Numbered from the stretch's first letter, positions 8,267 through 18,201 are shown. The stretch is 52,903 nt of DNA from an uncultured Eubacteriales bacterium (GCA_934371135.1 CAKRNO010000009.1:1-52903), one strand, 5' to 3'. Program-made: numbers and translations. The notes: generated by a model from the sequence alone, not told the origin.

Positions 8267-9802
8267 ATGAACAGAAAGAACCGAATCTTGGCAGCAGCGA
8301 TGGCGCTGCTCATCCTCGTGGCGGCGGTATTTGCCATCGGCTGCGGCAATAACGAACCGCCCACCCCCCCCTCGACATCCATCACGCTCGATAAGGAAAC
8401 CATGAGCCTGGACGCCGATGCCAGCGACCAGCTGACCGCCACCGGCGCCGACGAGGTGGTATGGACCTCCGGCAATCCGGCGGTGGCAACGGTTGATGCG
8501 AACGGTAAGGTGACGGGCGTCAACGCAGGCACCTGCAAAGTGACCGCTAGCACGAAAGACGGCAGGTATCAGGCAGAATGCACCGTCACGGTGACGGGCT
8601 ATCACCTGAGCGATAAGGTCGTCTCCGGGATCAAGAAGATCGAAAACAATGCCTATAACGGCGAGATCAACTACGCGATTGACAACAGCGACGAGAATGC
8701 TCTCCTCATCCGGTACGACAGACAAAAAATGACGAACAAGTGGACGAGCCTCGTTTTGTGGTACGACTGTAACCTGAACCCGACGAGCTTCGAGCTGGAA
8801 TTTGAAGTCGTCAGCGGCAGCCTCCCCGTGATGCAGTTTGAGTTCGGCGGAGAGAGCAGCTTCAAGCAGTATGAACGCTATGCCGTCACCAAGGGAAAAA
8901 ACACCGTCAGACTCAACACGACCGACCTGGATCTGGACGGTGATGGCAGCTGGAAAGCCATCTACCTGGAGCTCAACAATCCGTGCCCTCTCGACGGGAC
9001 CACGGATAAGGTGCTTGAAGAAACGGTGATCCGCTTCACCAAAATCGCAATGGTCGTCGGCGAGAAGTCGGCGCCGGACGCACCCGCCACCGCAGAGGTC
9101 CGGGACGGCGTCGTGTACTGGGACAGAGTGCTGGCAGCGGCAGAATACGAGCTTGAGGTTGACGGCGTTGCCGTGACGGACCTCGCCGCACGCACGCGCC
9201 CCGCCGGGGATGCGCCCGTTATGCGCCGTGCCTACAAGCCCACCGAGGAGAATGCTTTTATCGCCGGTGAGCATACCGCAAGAATCCGCAGCAAAAACAG
9301 CGCCGGGGTTTCCGCATGGACCGAGTTTACCTTTACCGTAGCCGGCGGCGCAGCGGAGGAGAGCAAGGCATTCCGCGGGATTACCTCCAACGGCAACAAC
9401 CAGTACAACACCACGCCTAACTTTTACACGGCGACGGTGCAGGATGACGGCAGCCTCCGGATTTCCTTCACCGCATCCGCCACCGACGTGTGGAGCACCT
9501 ATCTCTTCAACTTTGATACCGCGACGGTGGACGCGACCAAGCTGCACATCAAGCTCCGCCTCACCGGAGGTGAGCTGGAAAAAGTCCGTTATCAGGTAGA
9601 CCGCTGGGACAACGACGCGGGTGCAAGTGTCACCGTGTACGGTGAGGATCTTGTGTTTGTTGACGGCGTAGCAGAACTGACGGTCGATGTAGAGAGCGGC
9701 GTACTTGCTGCCTCCAACGGTTCGGTCATGCTGTTCCTCAATAAATATGCCCCCGCCGGCAGCACATTCGAAATTGAAGTGATTGATGTTTCGTTAACGT
9801 AA
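8267..9802 (+). CDS. Big2-domain lipoprotein, probable surface glycan-binding protein
   Basis: 511-aa lipoprotein with a signal peptide ending near FAIGC. Residues about 37-111 form a bacterial Ig-like group 2 domain (VVWTSGNPAVATVDANGKVTG). Residues about 115-265 resemble a carbohydrate-binding jelly-roll (LVLWYDCNLNPTSFELEF, YLELNNP). Residues about 270-365 look fibronectin-III-like (APATAEVRDGVVYWD to WTEFTFTV), and a second jelly-roll-like part follows to the end. RBS is GGGAGAAAGG before ATG 8267. No catalytic residues are apparent. In this operon it would bind polysaccharide or oligosaccharide at the cell surface ahead of transport (inference). Confidence 0.75.
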   Translation: MNRKNRILAAAMALLILVAAVFAIGCGNNEPPTPPSTSITLDKETMSLDADASDQLTATGADEVVWTSGNPAVATVDANGKVTGVNAGTCKVTASTKDGRYQAECTVTVTGYHLSDKVVSGIKKIENNAYNGEINYAIDNSDENALLIRYDRQKMTNKWTSLVLWYDCNLNPTSFELEFEVVSGSLPVMQFEFGGESSFKQYERYAVTKGKNTVRLNTTDLDLDGDGSWKAIYLELNNPCPLDGTTDKVLEETVIRFTKIAMVVGEKSAPDAPATAEVRDGVVYWDRVLAAAEYELEVDGVAVTDLAARTRPAGDAPVMRRAYKPTEENAFIAGEHTARIRSKNSAGVSAWTEFTFTVAGGAAEESKAFRGITSNGNNQYNTTPNFYTATVQDDGSLRISFTASATDVWSTYLFNFDTATVDATKLHIKLRLTGGELEKVRYQVDRWDNDAGASVTVYGEDLVFVDGVAELTVDVESGVLAASNGSVMLFLNKYAPAGSTFEIEVIDVSLT

Positions 9803-9818
9803 TCAGCAACGGATTTTC

Positions 9819-9853
9819 GGCGGACTTGACTTCGGTTGAGTCCGCCTGTTTTA
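9819..9853 (+). terminator. Probable terminator or attenuator before the glycosidase genes
   Basis: Stem ggcggact/agtccgcc with a 12-base loop, followed by TGTTTT. It lies between the lipoprotein stop and the GTG start of the next gene and could reduce read-through into the glycosidases. Confidence 0.6.
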
Positions 9854-9869
9854 AACGGAGGATAAAGTC

Positions 9870-11045
9870 GTGACAGTACGGCAGTATATTCGGAACAGTT
9901 GGGATAAAAGCCTGCGGACGAGGGGACACCGTCCGGACGGGATTGCTTTGCCGTATCCGTACAATTCACCGTGTGCCGAGGGCATTTTCGATGAATTTTA
10001 CTATTGGGATACCTGCTTTACCAACAAAGGGCTGATCGCGGACGGAAAGTATGAGGACGCGCTGCACAATGCGCTGAATATGGCGTATCTCATCGACCGG
10101 TACGGTTATATGCCCAATGCGGCGGTCACCGGGATGCTGAACCGCTCTCAGCCGCCTCTGTTCGGCGTCATGGTGCGTGACATCATGCCCTATGCCGGGA
10201 CGCAGGAGAAGCAAGCGCTGATCGGGGCGCTCGAACGGGAGTACCGGTTCTGGATGAGCCGGCGCCTCCTGCCCTCGGGGCTGAACCGGTACGGAAATTC
10301 CGCCGACAGGGAAGCCAGGCTGCTGATGGCAGACGAGGCGGAGCGCCGCCTGTCGCGCTCATTTGACGGCGTCGACAGAGAAACGCTCGGGGGGCACATC
10401 CTCGCCGAGTGCGAGTCCGGGTGGGACTTTTCCCCTCGGTTCGGTTTTCATTGCATGGATTACGCGCCGATCGATCTCAACAGCCTGCTGTACCTGTATG
10501 AACAGATGCTTGCCGATTACCTGCCCGACAAACGGGGAGAATTTCTGTCGGCAGCGGCGCAGCGAAAGGAACGGCTGTACAAGTATTGCTTTGACGGTAC
10601 GAAACTGACGGACGCGATCCCGGGCGGCGCGCCGACAAAGGTGACCTCTGCCGCGTGTGCGCTGCCCTTTGCCGTCGGGCTGTCGGACGACCGCGGGGCA
10701 CTGCTGTCGGTGGTTCGCCGGCTGGAGCACGGGCACGGGATCGCCGCCTGCGAGAAAACGGACGATTCCGCCGTCTGCCAGTGGGGTTACCCCAATATGT
10801 GGGCGCCTCTTGTGTGGTTTGTCTATTGTGCGCTCGTCAATGTCGGACTGCTCGACGACAGCGCGAGAATCGGACAGAAATATCTCTCAACCGTAGAGCA
10901 GAGTTTCGGCGATACGGGAAAGCTATGGGAAAAATACGATGCCGTCCGCGGCGGGAAAGCGACGGTCAACGAATATACCGAGACGGAAATGCTCGGTTGG
11001 ACTGCAGGAGTGTACAACGCAATTTATGACGAACTCAACCAATAA
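9870..11045 (+). CDS. GH37 trehalase-like glycosidase, cytoplasmic
   Basis: 391-aa protein with GTG start and GGAGG upstream (9857-9861). It lacks a signal peptide, so it should act inside the cell on imported sugar. It carries the trehalase-family signatures: FYYWDTCF near the N-terminus, MLNRSQPP, ESGWDFSPRF with Asp186 matching the GH37 catalytic acid, QWGYPNMWAP, and EKYD with Glu354 at the position of the general base, followed by GWTAGVY. It is shorter than classical 550-aa trehalases, so the substrate may be another alpha-glucoside. The next gene overlaps it by 20 bases. Confidence 0.82.
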   Translation: MTVRQYIRNSWDKSLRTRGHRPDGIALPYPYNSPCAEGIFDEFYYWDTCFTNKGLIADGKYEDALHNALNMAYLIDRYGYMPNAAVTGMLNRSQPPLFGVMVRDIMPYAGTQEKQALIGALEREYRFWMSRRLLPSGLNRYGNSADREARLLMADEAERRLSRSFDGVDRETLGGHILAECESGWDFSPRFGFHCMDYAPIDLNSLLYLYEQMLADYLPDKRGEFLSAAAQRKERLYKYCFDGTKLTDAIPGGAPTKVTSAACALPFAVGLSDDRGALLSVVRRLEHGHGIAACEKTDDSAVCQWGYPNMWAPLVWFVYCALVNVGLLDDSARIGQKYLSTVEQSFGDTGKLWEKYDAVRGGKATVNEYTETEMLGWTAGVYNAIYDELNQ

Positions 11046-13017
11046 ACCGAACCATCCGGAGCTTTTTTCCCTCCTCACCGGGCGGGACAACTGGTCCACC
11101 GCCGGGGTTTGCGGTCTGCCGTCAGTCAGGATGTCCGACGGGCCGCACGGCCTGCGCTATGTCATCGGCGAGGCAGGGGAAGAACAGATTGCCGATAAGT
11201 CCGTCTGCTACCCTACCCTGTCGGCACTGGGCAACTCCTTCGACGAAGACCTTGTGTACCGCGTGGGGCAGGCGATTGCCGAGGACTGCATCCGGCATGA
11301 CGTCGCCCTGATTCTCGGCCCCGGAGTCAATCTCAAACGAACGCCGCTATGCGGCCGCAATTTCGAATATTTTTCCGAGGACGGCGTGCTGTCCGGCAAG
11401 CTCGCCGCAGCCTATATCGGGGGCGTCCAGAGCAAAGGCATCGGCACCTCGCTGAAGCACTTTGCCGCCAACAACCGGGAATATGACCGTTTCTTCCAGA
11501 GCAGTGAGCTGGACGAGCGCACCCTGCGGGAAACCTATTGCCGCGCCTTCGAGATCGCTCTCGGGGCGCATCCGTGGACGGTCATGTGCAGCTACAATCC
11601 CGTCAACGGCGTTTACGCCTCCGAAAACCGGCACCTCCTGCGCGACATACTCCGTCAGGAGTTCGGTTTTGACGGGGTTGTCGTATCCGATTGGGGGGCT
11701 GTCCGGAACCGCGCGAAATCGCTGCTGGCGGGCGTGGATCTGGCAATGCCGTATGATGAAAAGTTTGAACAGCAGCTGGACGACTGGTCCCGGCGAGGGC
11801 TGATTTCCGATGCCGATGTGCAGGAAAGCGCAGACAGAATCCGCGCCCTGGTACAGCGATACAAGGCGGCAGAGCCGCTCCGGGTCACGACGCTGTCCGA
11901 AGAACAAAAGCACGATCTGGCGGTGTCCGCGGCGGAACAATGTGCGGTTTTGCTGAAAAACGAAGGGATACTTCCCTTACAGAAGCAGCAGAAAATCGCT
12001 CTCATCGGCGGATTCGCGACCGACCCCGAATTTCAGGGCGGCGGCTCCTCCAGAGTCACCTGCGATAAGCCGCGGTCTCTGACCGATTGCCTGGCGCAGG
12101 AGGGGCTGGATGTCCGGTTTGCACTGGGATACATGATACGCTACCATATGCCGACCCCCTTCGGACTGCGTTACGCAGTGGATCTCGCGGCAGAGAGCGA
12201 CTGTGCCGTCGTGTGCGTCGGCAACACATGGCTGACGGAGAAAGAGGAGACGGACCGGTTTTCCATCCGGCTCAATCCGATCATGGAGGATCTGATTTCC
12301 CGCGTGGCGGATGTCAACCCCAATGTCGTGGTGGTGCTGTACACGGGATCCGCCGTAGATATATCCGCCTTCAGGGACAGAGTGAAAGCAATTCTTTACA
12401 TGGGGTTCGGCGGCGAGGGGGTCAACGAAGCGGCGGCAAAACTGCTCAGCGGGGCGGTATCGCCCTGCGGCAAGCTGGCAGAGACCTTCCCTGCCTGTCT
12501 TTCCGACACGGCAACGGGGGAAGAACGCGGCAACGGCTATGCGGAGCGGTATGCCGAGGGGGGGCTCGTCGGCTACAAATATGCGGAATACCACGGCATC
12601 GTCCCCGCCTACCCGTTCGGACACGGGCTGTCCTATACGCAGTTTGCCTATGAAGATCTGCGCGTGGAAAAGATGTCCGAAACGGACTATCGGGTCACTT
12701 TTGCCGTCAGGAACACCGGGGCGCGGGACGCCGCCGAGATCGTGCAGGTGTATGTTGCCGATCAGGCAAGTATGGTGATCCGCCCCAAAAAGGAGCTCGT
12801 CGGCTTCGCCAAAAAACACATTACGGCAGGCGCGCGGCAGGAATTTTCGTTTTCCCTCTCGGCGCGTGACTTCGCGTATTTCAGCCCCGTTTCGAACCGC
12901 TTTTATGTGGAAAACGGTACATTTACCATCATGGTAGGCGCCGGCAGCGCAGATATCCGGCTGACACACAAAATCTGCATCCGGTTACCCGACGAGGAAC
13001 AATTTTCACAGTATTGA
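11026..13017 (+). CDS. GH3 beta-glucosidase-like enzyme
   Basis: 663-aa glycoside hydrolase family 3 enzyme, no signal peptide. The open frame extends upstream to 10939, but that part lies inside the previous gene; ATG 11026 gives a 20-base overlap like that of the two-component pair. Order: TIM-barrel domain with KHFAANNREYDR and the nucleophile Asp222 in VVVSDWGAV, an alpha/beta sandwich domain (ALIGGFATDPEFQGGGSSRV; FGGEGVNEAAAKLLSG), YPFGHGLSYTQF, and a C-terminal fibronectin-III-like domain (about 560-650). It likely removes beta-linked glucose or a related sugar from imported glycosides. Confidence 0.92.
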   Translation: MTNSTNKPNHPELFSLLTGRDNWSTAGVCGLPSVRMSDGPHGLRYVIGEAGEEQIADKSVCYPTLSALGNSFDEDLVYRVGQAIAEDCIRHDVALILGPGVNLKRTPLCGRNFEYFSEDGVLSGKLAAAYIGGVQSKGIGTSLKHFAANNREYDRFFQSSELDERTLRETYCRAFEIALGAHPWTVMCSYNPVNGVYASENRHLLRDILRQEFGFDGVVVSDWGAVRNRAKSLLAGVDLAMPYDEKFEQQLDDWSRRGLISDADVQESADRIRALVQRYKAAEPLRVTTLSEEQKHDLAVSAAEQCAVLLKNEGILPLQKQQKIALIGGFATDPEFQGGGSSRVTCDKPRSLTDCLAQEGLDVRFALGYMIRYHMPTPFGLRYAVDLAAESDCAVVCVGNTWLTEKEETDRFSIRLNPIMEDLISRVADVNPNVVVVLYTGSAVDISAFRDRVKAILYMGFGGEGVNEAAAKLLSGAVSPCGKLAETFPACLSDTATGEERGNGYAERYAEGGLVGYKYAEYHGIVPAYPFGHGLSYTQFAYEDLRVEKMSETDYRVTFAVRNTGARDAAEIVQVYVADQASMVIRPKKELVGFAKKHITAGARQEFSFSLSARDFAYFSPVSNRFYVENGTFTIMVGAGSADIRLTHKICIRLPDEEQFSQY

Positions 13018-13029
13018 GGGCAATATAAA

Positions 13030-14544
13030 TTGAAGATCAACTATTTACCGGACGAACATTTTTTCGGCGGCGCCGTCAACGACGGTATTTTCATGCCGTA
13101 TTCCTGCGGCTTTTCCCGTGATTTGCGGGTGTGGCACGCAGGCAACCAGGCGACCTCGGCGCTGCTTTCCGACCGCGGTCGGCTCGTGTATTCCGACCGT
13201 CCCTTCCTCTATGCTTTCGGTGAGGACGGTATAACGGCGGAGGGAGAAAACATCGCCGTCGAGCAGTGCGGAGACACGCTGAAAGACGCCTATCTGACCA
13301 TGCGTGATCACCTCGCCGATCAATCCTGCGTCGGGCAGATGCCGCCGGCGGATATGTTTACCGTCCCGCAGTACAATACCTGGATTGAGATGGAGTGGGA
13401 CTGTACGCAGGAAAAGGTCCTGCGCTATGCGCAGGAGATCCTCGCGCACGGCTACCCCGCAGGGGTACTGATGATCGATGACTGCTGGTGCCGCGCCTAC
13501 GGCGACTGGGAGTTTGATACGGCACGCTTCCCGGACCCCAAGGGGCTGGTGAATGAACTACACGACATGGGGTTCCGCGTCATGCTGTGGTGCTGTCCGT
13601 TCGTCAGCCCGGATACCGCGGTATTCCGCCGGCTGGAGGCCGACGGAGCCCTGGTCAGAACCGCAGACGGGCAGACGGCCATCTCCCATTGGTGGAACGG
13701 CTACAGCGCGGTGCTGGATCTGACCGTCCCGGCGGCAGTGCGCTGGTTTGATGAGCAGGCAGACCGCCTCATGGCGGCATACGGCATCGACGGCTTCAAA
13801 ATGGATGCGGCAGACCCGGAATATTATCCGGACGGTTTCGTGTTCTCCGACGGCAGTCAGCGCTCCTTCCAGGCAAAGAAGTGGGCGGAAATCGGCGCAA
13901 AATATGCTTACAACGAATTGCGTGCGGGCTTCAACGCCGGATGGCTGCCCGTTGCCAACCGGTTACGCGACAAAAACCATTCCTGGACGGCAGACGGACT
14001 GAACACGCTGGTGCCGGACGGGCTGGCAATGGGGCTGTGCGGCTACCAGTACCTTTGCCCCGACATGATCGGCGGCGGCATGGTACCGGACTTTCACCGC
14101 GCCGGATTTGCGTTTGACAGCGAGCTGTTCGTGCGCTACTGCCAGGTGGCTGCGGCTTTCCCGATGATGCAGTTTTCCCGGGCGCCGTGGAAAGTGCTGG
14201 GGGAGGCGGAGCAGCGGCTTTGCCTCGAAGCCGTTGCCCTGCATACGCGCATGGCAGACGCGATCGTGCGCCTTGCGGAGGACTGTGCCGCGACGGGAGA
14301 ACCGATGCTCCGGAGCCTCGAATATGTATTCCCGCACCGGGGGTATGCTGCCGTGTCGGATGAGTTCCTTCTGGGGGATGACATTCTGGTTGCGCCGCAG
14401 CTGCAAAAAGGTGTACAATACAGACAGGTGATTCTGCCCGACGGGCTCTGGGCGGACGAAAACGGACGGATTTATACAGGCGGCACCTACACGATCGAAA
14501 CGCCTTTGTCGCGGCTCCCTGTATTCACAAGAAAGGATGTCTGA
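13030..14544 (+). CDS. GH31 alpha-glycosidase-like enzyme
   Basis: 504-aa protein starting at TTG 13030, 12 bases after the GH3 stop, with GAGGG upstream. GH31 features are a barrel with EILAHGYPAGVLMIDDCW, MLWCCPFVSPD, and nucleophile Asp259 in GIDGFKMDAADPEYYPDG. Later come QFSRAPWKVL, a typical substrate-pocket loop, and the C-terminal beta part with FLLGDDILVAPQL. It is shorter than large GH31 alpha-glucosidases, as in compact alpha-galactosidase or sulfoquinovosidase-like branches. It is cytoplasmic and works with the GH37- and GH3-like enzymes. Confidence 0.88.
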   Translation: MKINYLPDEHFFGGAVNDGIFMPYSCGFSRDLRVWHAGNQATSALLSDRGRLVYSDRPFLYAFGEDGITAEGENIAVEQCGDTLKDAYLTMRDHLADQSCVGQMPPADMFTVPQYNTWIEMEWDCTQEKVLRYAQEILAHGYPAGVLMIDDCWCRAYGDWEFDTARFPDPKGLVNELHDMGFRVMLWCCPFVSPDTAVFRRLEADGALVRTADGQTAISHWWNGYSAVLDLTVPAAVRWFDEQADRLMAAYGIDGFKMDAADPEYYPDGFVFSDGSQRSFQAKKWAEIGAKYAYNELRAGFNAGWLPVANRLRDKNHSWTADGLNTLVPDGLAMGLCGYQYLCPDMIGGGMVPDFHRAGFAFDSELFVRYCQVAAAFPMMQFSRAPWKVLGEAEQRLCLEAVALHTRMADAIVRLAEDCAATGEPMLRSLEYVFPHRGYAAVSDEFLLGDDILVAPQLQKGVQYRQVILPDGLWADENGRIYTGGTYTIETPLSRLPVFTRKDV

Positions 14545-14595
14545 TAACCGGCGCCGCGCCGCGCTGCGGGCGGCGCATCCGGGGACAGAAAACCG

Positions 14596-15915
14596 GTGGT
14601 GTATATGAAAGATTGGTTGCGGTTCTTTTTCGGCGGTTTTTTCACGAACAAACGGCTTTCGGAGGCTCCCGAGCGATCCGTCTGGAACACGGTCCTGAGC
14701 CTGTTTCTTGCCTTCTTCCTTGTGTGGGGAGGGCTTTCCTTGGGGTATGCCGCCTCGTTCGGGCGCCACTACGCCGCGGCGGAGGACTTCCGCGCGTTTC
14801 TGGGTGCCTCGCTCGGGAGGGATAATCCTTACGGCGTGTCCCTCCGTATCGATGGCGGAAGGCTCTCGGCGCAGTTTGACGGGGAGCGTAAATGCATCAA
14901 TACTTTTGACAGTCCGGATGCCGGCTACCGCCTGGTGGTAGACACCCGCCCGAAAGAAACGACCTATGACGATTTTACGGTGGTGTGTCGCGACCCGGAC
15001 GGTCAGACCGTCTCCTATGATGCCTACAAAGCGATGGACGACGCGCAGCGTGACCGGTATGAATGCCGCATGGAATACAGCGGCGCCGCATTGGATGTGT
15101 CCCGCGGCATGGCGGATTATGAAGCGTATCTCGGAGCCGTCTGCGATGTGAACGCCGCGCAGTATGACCGGGAGATTGCCGAAAAATATGCCGCCCTGCA
15201 GCGCAGCAGGGGCGACGGTGAAGAAAGCCGGCGCAATTTTGAGAACGGGGTCTACGAGTTATACTTCACCGCGAAATACCCCGACTTTGTCGGGAAGGAT
15301 GCCTATGGCGCGGCGCCGACTCTGCGTACCTACTATATGGAGCTGGAAAACCGCGCGCCCGACCGGAGATATGTCCTCCTTTTCGATGACATCGCCATGT
15401 GTGCCTTCGGGACCGATACCGGGGTCTCTGTGGACTTCGCCGGTTATGTGTCGAAGCTCGATGACGGTGCCGTCACCTCGCACGATATGACGGCGGCGCA
15501 GACAGAAGAAAACCTGGATGCCATGATCCGCGCGCTTTTCAGGAGCGGCAGCGCACTCGCGTCCTTTGTGTTCCTGTTCAGCCTCACGCAGATGATTCCC
15601 TTCTATCTGCTTGCGGTGCTGCTTCTGACAATCCTCGTATGGATTGCCTGCAGAATCGTACACGCGAGCGATTGCGCCGGCTTTTTCGGCGCCTTCAAGG
15701 CGGTCGGCGCCACCCTCACGATGAGCGCCGTTGCAACGGCGCTGAACGCCGTAATTCTCTCGTTCATCATGTCGCGCGGGACGGTATTCCGCGTGGCGAT
15801 CCTCCTTTTCCCCATCATCGTCACCGTGCGCCTTATCGTCTTCGTGATCGCCTGTATCCGTGCCGCCGGGGAGCATAAAAACGACGCCACGCCCGATCCG
15901 CCCGCAGATATGTAA
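14596..15915 (+). CDS. Multi-spanning membrane protein of unknown function
   Basis: 439 aa, GTG start at 14596 (ATG 14605 is an alternative) with GGGGAC upstream. One membrane helix (about 27-50) is followed by a large outside loop (about 55-315) rich in charged and aromatic residues. Three to four helices follow (about 318-352, 370-395, 398-425). The overall plan resembles DUF1189-type proteins, but no motif proves it. It is the last gene of the sugar locus, preceded by a GC-rich hairpin at 14550-14575. The ending HKNDATPDPPADM is cytoplasmic-looking. Confidence 0.7.
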   Translation: MVYMKDWLRFFFGGFFTNKRLSEAPERSVWNTVLSLFLAFFLVWGGLSLGYAASFGRHYAAAEDFRAFLGASLGRDNPYGVSLRIDGGRLSAQFDGERKCINTFDSPDAGYRLVVDTRPKETTYDDFTVVCRDPDGQTVSYDAYKAMDDAQRDRYECRMEYSGAALDVSRGMADYEAYLGAVCDVNAAQYDREIAEKYAALQRSRGDGEESRRNFENGVYELYFTAKYPDFVGKDAYGAAPTLRTYYMELENRAPDRRYVLLFDDIAMCAFGTDTGVSVDFAGYVSKLDDGAVTSHDMTAAQTEENLDAMIRALFRSGSALASFVFLFSLTQMIPFYLLAVLLLTILVWIACRIVHASDCAGFFGAFKAVGATLTMSAVATALNAVILSFIMSRGTVFRVAILLFPIIVTVRLIVFVIACIRAAGEHKNDATPDPPADM

Positions 15916-16075
15916 CGCCGCCCGCCTCATGTGATTTCGGCACGGCACCCGAACTATGCCCCCTGTGAGTCGGTGTTGCCCCAATGCCAGCTTGCACATA
16001 AAAGGGGGGCTTCGGCATCCGTCGCACATGACGGTTATCATCTGCTTTCGCTTTCCGTCTTACGCCACAAAGAGT

Positions 16076-16116
16076 CACCAATCCCCCTGTGCCTTTTGGG
16101 CTCAGGGGGATTGGTG
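16076..16116. repeat. Perfect 14-bp inverted repeat
   Basis: A perfect 14-bp stem (caccaatccccctg and its complement) with a 13-base loop lies 50 bases beyond the stop of the minus-strand zinc-ribbon gene. No T-run follows on either strand, so it is either a weak terminator or a remnant of a small dispersed repeat. The rest of 15916-16167 shows no gene. Confidence 0.7.
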
Positions 16117-16167
16117 TATCATCCGTTTCAAACCACGCGACCGCAATCGGCAGGCAACATCGGTGGC

Positions 16168-17196
16168 TTACAAAGTGCTGCCGACCTGAACGCACTTGAT
16201 GACCATCAGGATCATCATCACTACACCCAGCGCAATGGTAATACTGCCGGTAATCCGCTCCGATCTGCGGCAGGCCCTCACCCCCAAAACGATCCCGATG
16301 GGCGGAATACATAGTGTGACAAGGATTGTTATCAGGAAGGCGCCGATGCTGATGGCCCTGGTAGCGGGCGTATTGTGCGTATCGGCATCCCCTGTACAAT
16401 GATGTACCGCCGCAACGGGCTCCTGCGGAATTTCGTGAGAAGGGTCCACCCGGTGCCATCGCCGGTGCACGTCTGCGATTTTGCTTTTAACGGTGCCCCA
16501 CTCGTCAAACTCGAGAGCCTGTTTATAGTGAAGCAGCATCACTCCGTATAAAAGGCCCGCTCTGTCCTTCTGATCTTCCGGGCAATCGTCAATGATCTCT
16601 TGCAAGCGTTGGCACCACGCCTCCTGCAGTTCAACGGTCATCGTATGTGCTTTTATCAAGTTAACGTATTCTTCATCGCTCCGCCGATCCGCTTCAAAGG
16701 CAATACTCAGGCCCGCGTGAAGGATGTCAAGAGTCACCGAGTCCAACCACAGGCCGCTCCCCCCCTCGTGCGTACTTCCCTCCTCCTCCGTAAACAAAAA
16801 GTTGAGGTCTAAGAGCGGAAAACACCTTTTCAGCACTTCCACTGCCCGGGCCTGTTCATTCTGATTTTCACTTACAACGGACAGCCGTACCCTCGCGTAA
16901 GCACTGTAAAATACCGCCTCGACACACCCGGGAATCATCTCTTTTACCTTATCGTAATAGACTCTCGTCTCCTCCCAGTCCTCGCTGTTCTTTGCACGCC
17001 GCGCGTTCTGCAGATATTTCCCGACGTTTGGTGAGTTGTCCACACTGACGGTCCCCTGCACATGGACAGTGCCCTCAATCATCATTTTCTTTGCTTCTTC
17101 AACCGAGTATCTGCATCCGCAGGATTGGCATACAAAATAGGCCTCCTGTTTGACAAGATCCGTACCGCCGCACATCTCGCAGGTAAGTGTTTTCAT
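16168..17196 (-). CDS. Zinc-ribbon membrane protein
   Basis: 342 aa. The frame is open to 17289, but the AGGAGG complement at 17202-17207 points to ATG 17196. The N-terminus is a TFIIB-like zinc ribbon (CEMCGG, then CQSCGCRYSVEEAKKMM), followed by EGTVHVQGTVSVDNSPNV, a signature shared by a common clostridial family. A helical, TPR-like middle part (LQNARRAKNSEDWEETRVYYDKV) follows. Two membrane helices end the protein (about 280-335), so the ribbon and helical part face the cytoplasm. Function unknown. It is monocistronic with its own extended -10 promoter. Confidence 0.82.
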   Translation of the reverse strand: MKTLTCEMCGGTDLVKQEAYFVCQSCGCRYSVEEAKKMMIEGTVHVQGTVSVDNSPNVGKYLQNARRAKNSEDWEETRVYYDKVKEMIPGCVEAVFYSAYARVRLSVVSENQNEQARAVEVLKRCFPLLDLNFLFTEEEGSTHEGGSGLWLDSVTLDILHAGLSIAFEADRRSDEEYVNLIKAHTMTVELQEAWCQRLQEIIDDCPEDQKDRAGLLYGVMLLHYKQALEFDEWGTVKSKIADVHRRWHRVDPSHEIPQEPVAAVHHCTGDADTHNTPATRAISIGAFLITILVTLCIPPIGIVLGVRACRRSERITGSITIALGVVMMILMVIKCVQVGSTL

Positions 17197-17277
17197 CGTT
17201 TCCTCCTGATTGTTTATATGGTTTCGTAACTGTGTTCGGAGGGGATAGTGATTGCATATCCCTCCTGTGTTTTCACC

Positions 17278-17288
17278 AGTATAGCACA
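17278..17288 (-). promoter_or_regulatory. Extended -10 promoter of the zinc-ribbon gene
   Basis: On the minus strand the bases read TGTGC-TATACT. No good -35 box is seen 17 bases upstream, as is common for extended -10 promoters. It lies about 80 bases before ATG 17196. Confidence 0.55.
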
Positions 17289-17413
17289 CCCTATGTACAT
17301 AAAACCGTGCGCTGACTCGGATAAAAGCAATAACCGTTACCAGACGGGAAGCCGTTTATGATGTCACGCAACCCCCGCAAAAACAACAGTTGCCGCGACG
17401 GCGGAACTAAAAT

Positions 17414-17454
17414 GCGGAGGTCTCTCTTTCGTAGAGAGCTCTCCGCTGTTTTTT
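17414..17454 (-). terminator. Bidirectional-looking intrinsic terminator
   Basis: Stem gcggag..ctctc paired with gagag..ctccgc around a 7-base loop, with A-tract and T-tract flanks on both strands. It lies about 45 bases after the stop of the minus-strand gene at 17498 and no gene transcribes into it from the left, so it is assigned to that gene. Confidence 0.7.
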
Positions 17455-17497
17455 AGTTTGGTTATGGCACGCCATCAGGGAGTACCCGCAGAAGCCG

Positions 17498-18127
17498 TTA
17501 CCAAGAAACAAGCTCCCACAGGAGCGGGGCATCGCCCGCCGCACGGATTTTCACCCCGACCAGATCCCAATAATCCTCAAAATCCTGTCGGCAGTCAATC
17601 TCGTGCCACTTTTTCGCCGGAGAAGGAATATCGAACGTTTTTTCAACAACTTTCACCATCACGCTGTCCACGGCGAAGAAAGGATAGTCAAGGAACTGCG
17701 GATTGCGGCTGAAAAAGTTGTGCGCAGTGACCCCCGAACAATGATACAGGTGCACCATATAGTACTTCACAGCCATGTTCAACCATTTCTGCGCGTTACC
17801 GTAGGTAAAGGGATATGTACTGCCGTTTTTGAAGAATTCACGGATTTCGTCGGTGGCTTTGAGACACGCCGCCGCGTTATAGGCATTTCCTGTCAGAAAG
17901 GGCACAATAATGCCGTCGATCACCTGCCAGAGTTCACGCTCCGTCGGATTAAAAGAAGCAAAGCCTTTTCTTTTAGGGTGCGCCGTTTCAACGACCGCAG
18001 GAAAATACGCCTGTCGTGCTGCCGTTTGGGCATCGTTTTTCCCTTTGGTCCGGCTCGCGCAACGCTTACCATACTTCCCGTAAAAACCCTGCAATTTCTG
18101 GTCAATTTGGCTCCAATTGATACTCAT
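17498..18127 (-). CDS. Conserved protein of unknown function
   Basis: 209 aa, soluble, no signal peptide, with AAAGGA upstream of ATG 18127. A recognisable segment is FTYGNAQKWLNMAVKYYMVH (about residues 105-124), followed by FAVDSVMVKVV. This pattern occurs in proteins with a DNA-glycosylase-like helical fold, but I cannot confirm the relation. It has its own promoter and terminator, so it is monocistronic. Confidence 0.65.
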   Translation of the reverse strand: MSINWSQIDQKLQGFYGKYGKRCASRTKGKNDAQTAARQAYFPAVVETAHPKRKGFASFNPTERELWQVIDGIIVPFLTGNAYNAAACLKATDEIREFFKNGSTYPFTYGNAQKWLNMAVKYYMVHLYHCSGVTAHNFFSRNPQFLDYPFFAVDSVMVKVVEKTFDIPSPAKKWHEIDCRQDFEDYWDLVGVKIRAAGDAPLLWELVSW

Positions 18128-18201
18128 TTTTTCTGTCCTTTCTTATTCAGTTTCAATTTGCAATGACCCCCTGCCGACAGCAGTGGTCGTAATCTGACTC
18201 C

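Larger units (their letters stand above)
17197..17497. other. Intergenic region with promoter and terminator
   Basis: Holds the ribosome site and promoter of the zinc-ribbon gene and the terminator of the gene to the right. The part 17290-17410 shows no ORF, tRNA or repeat I can support. Confidence 0.6.
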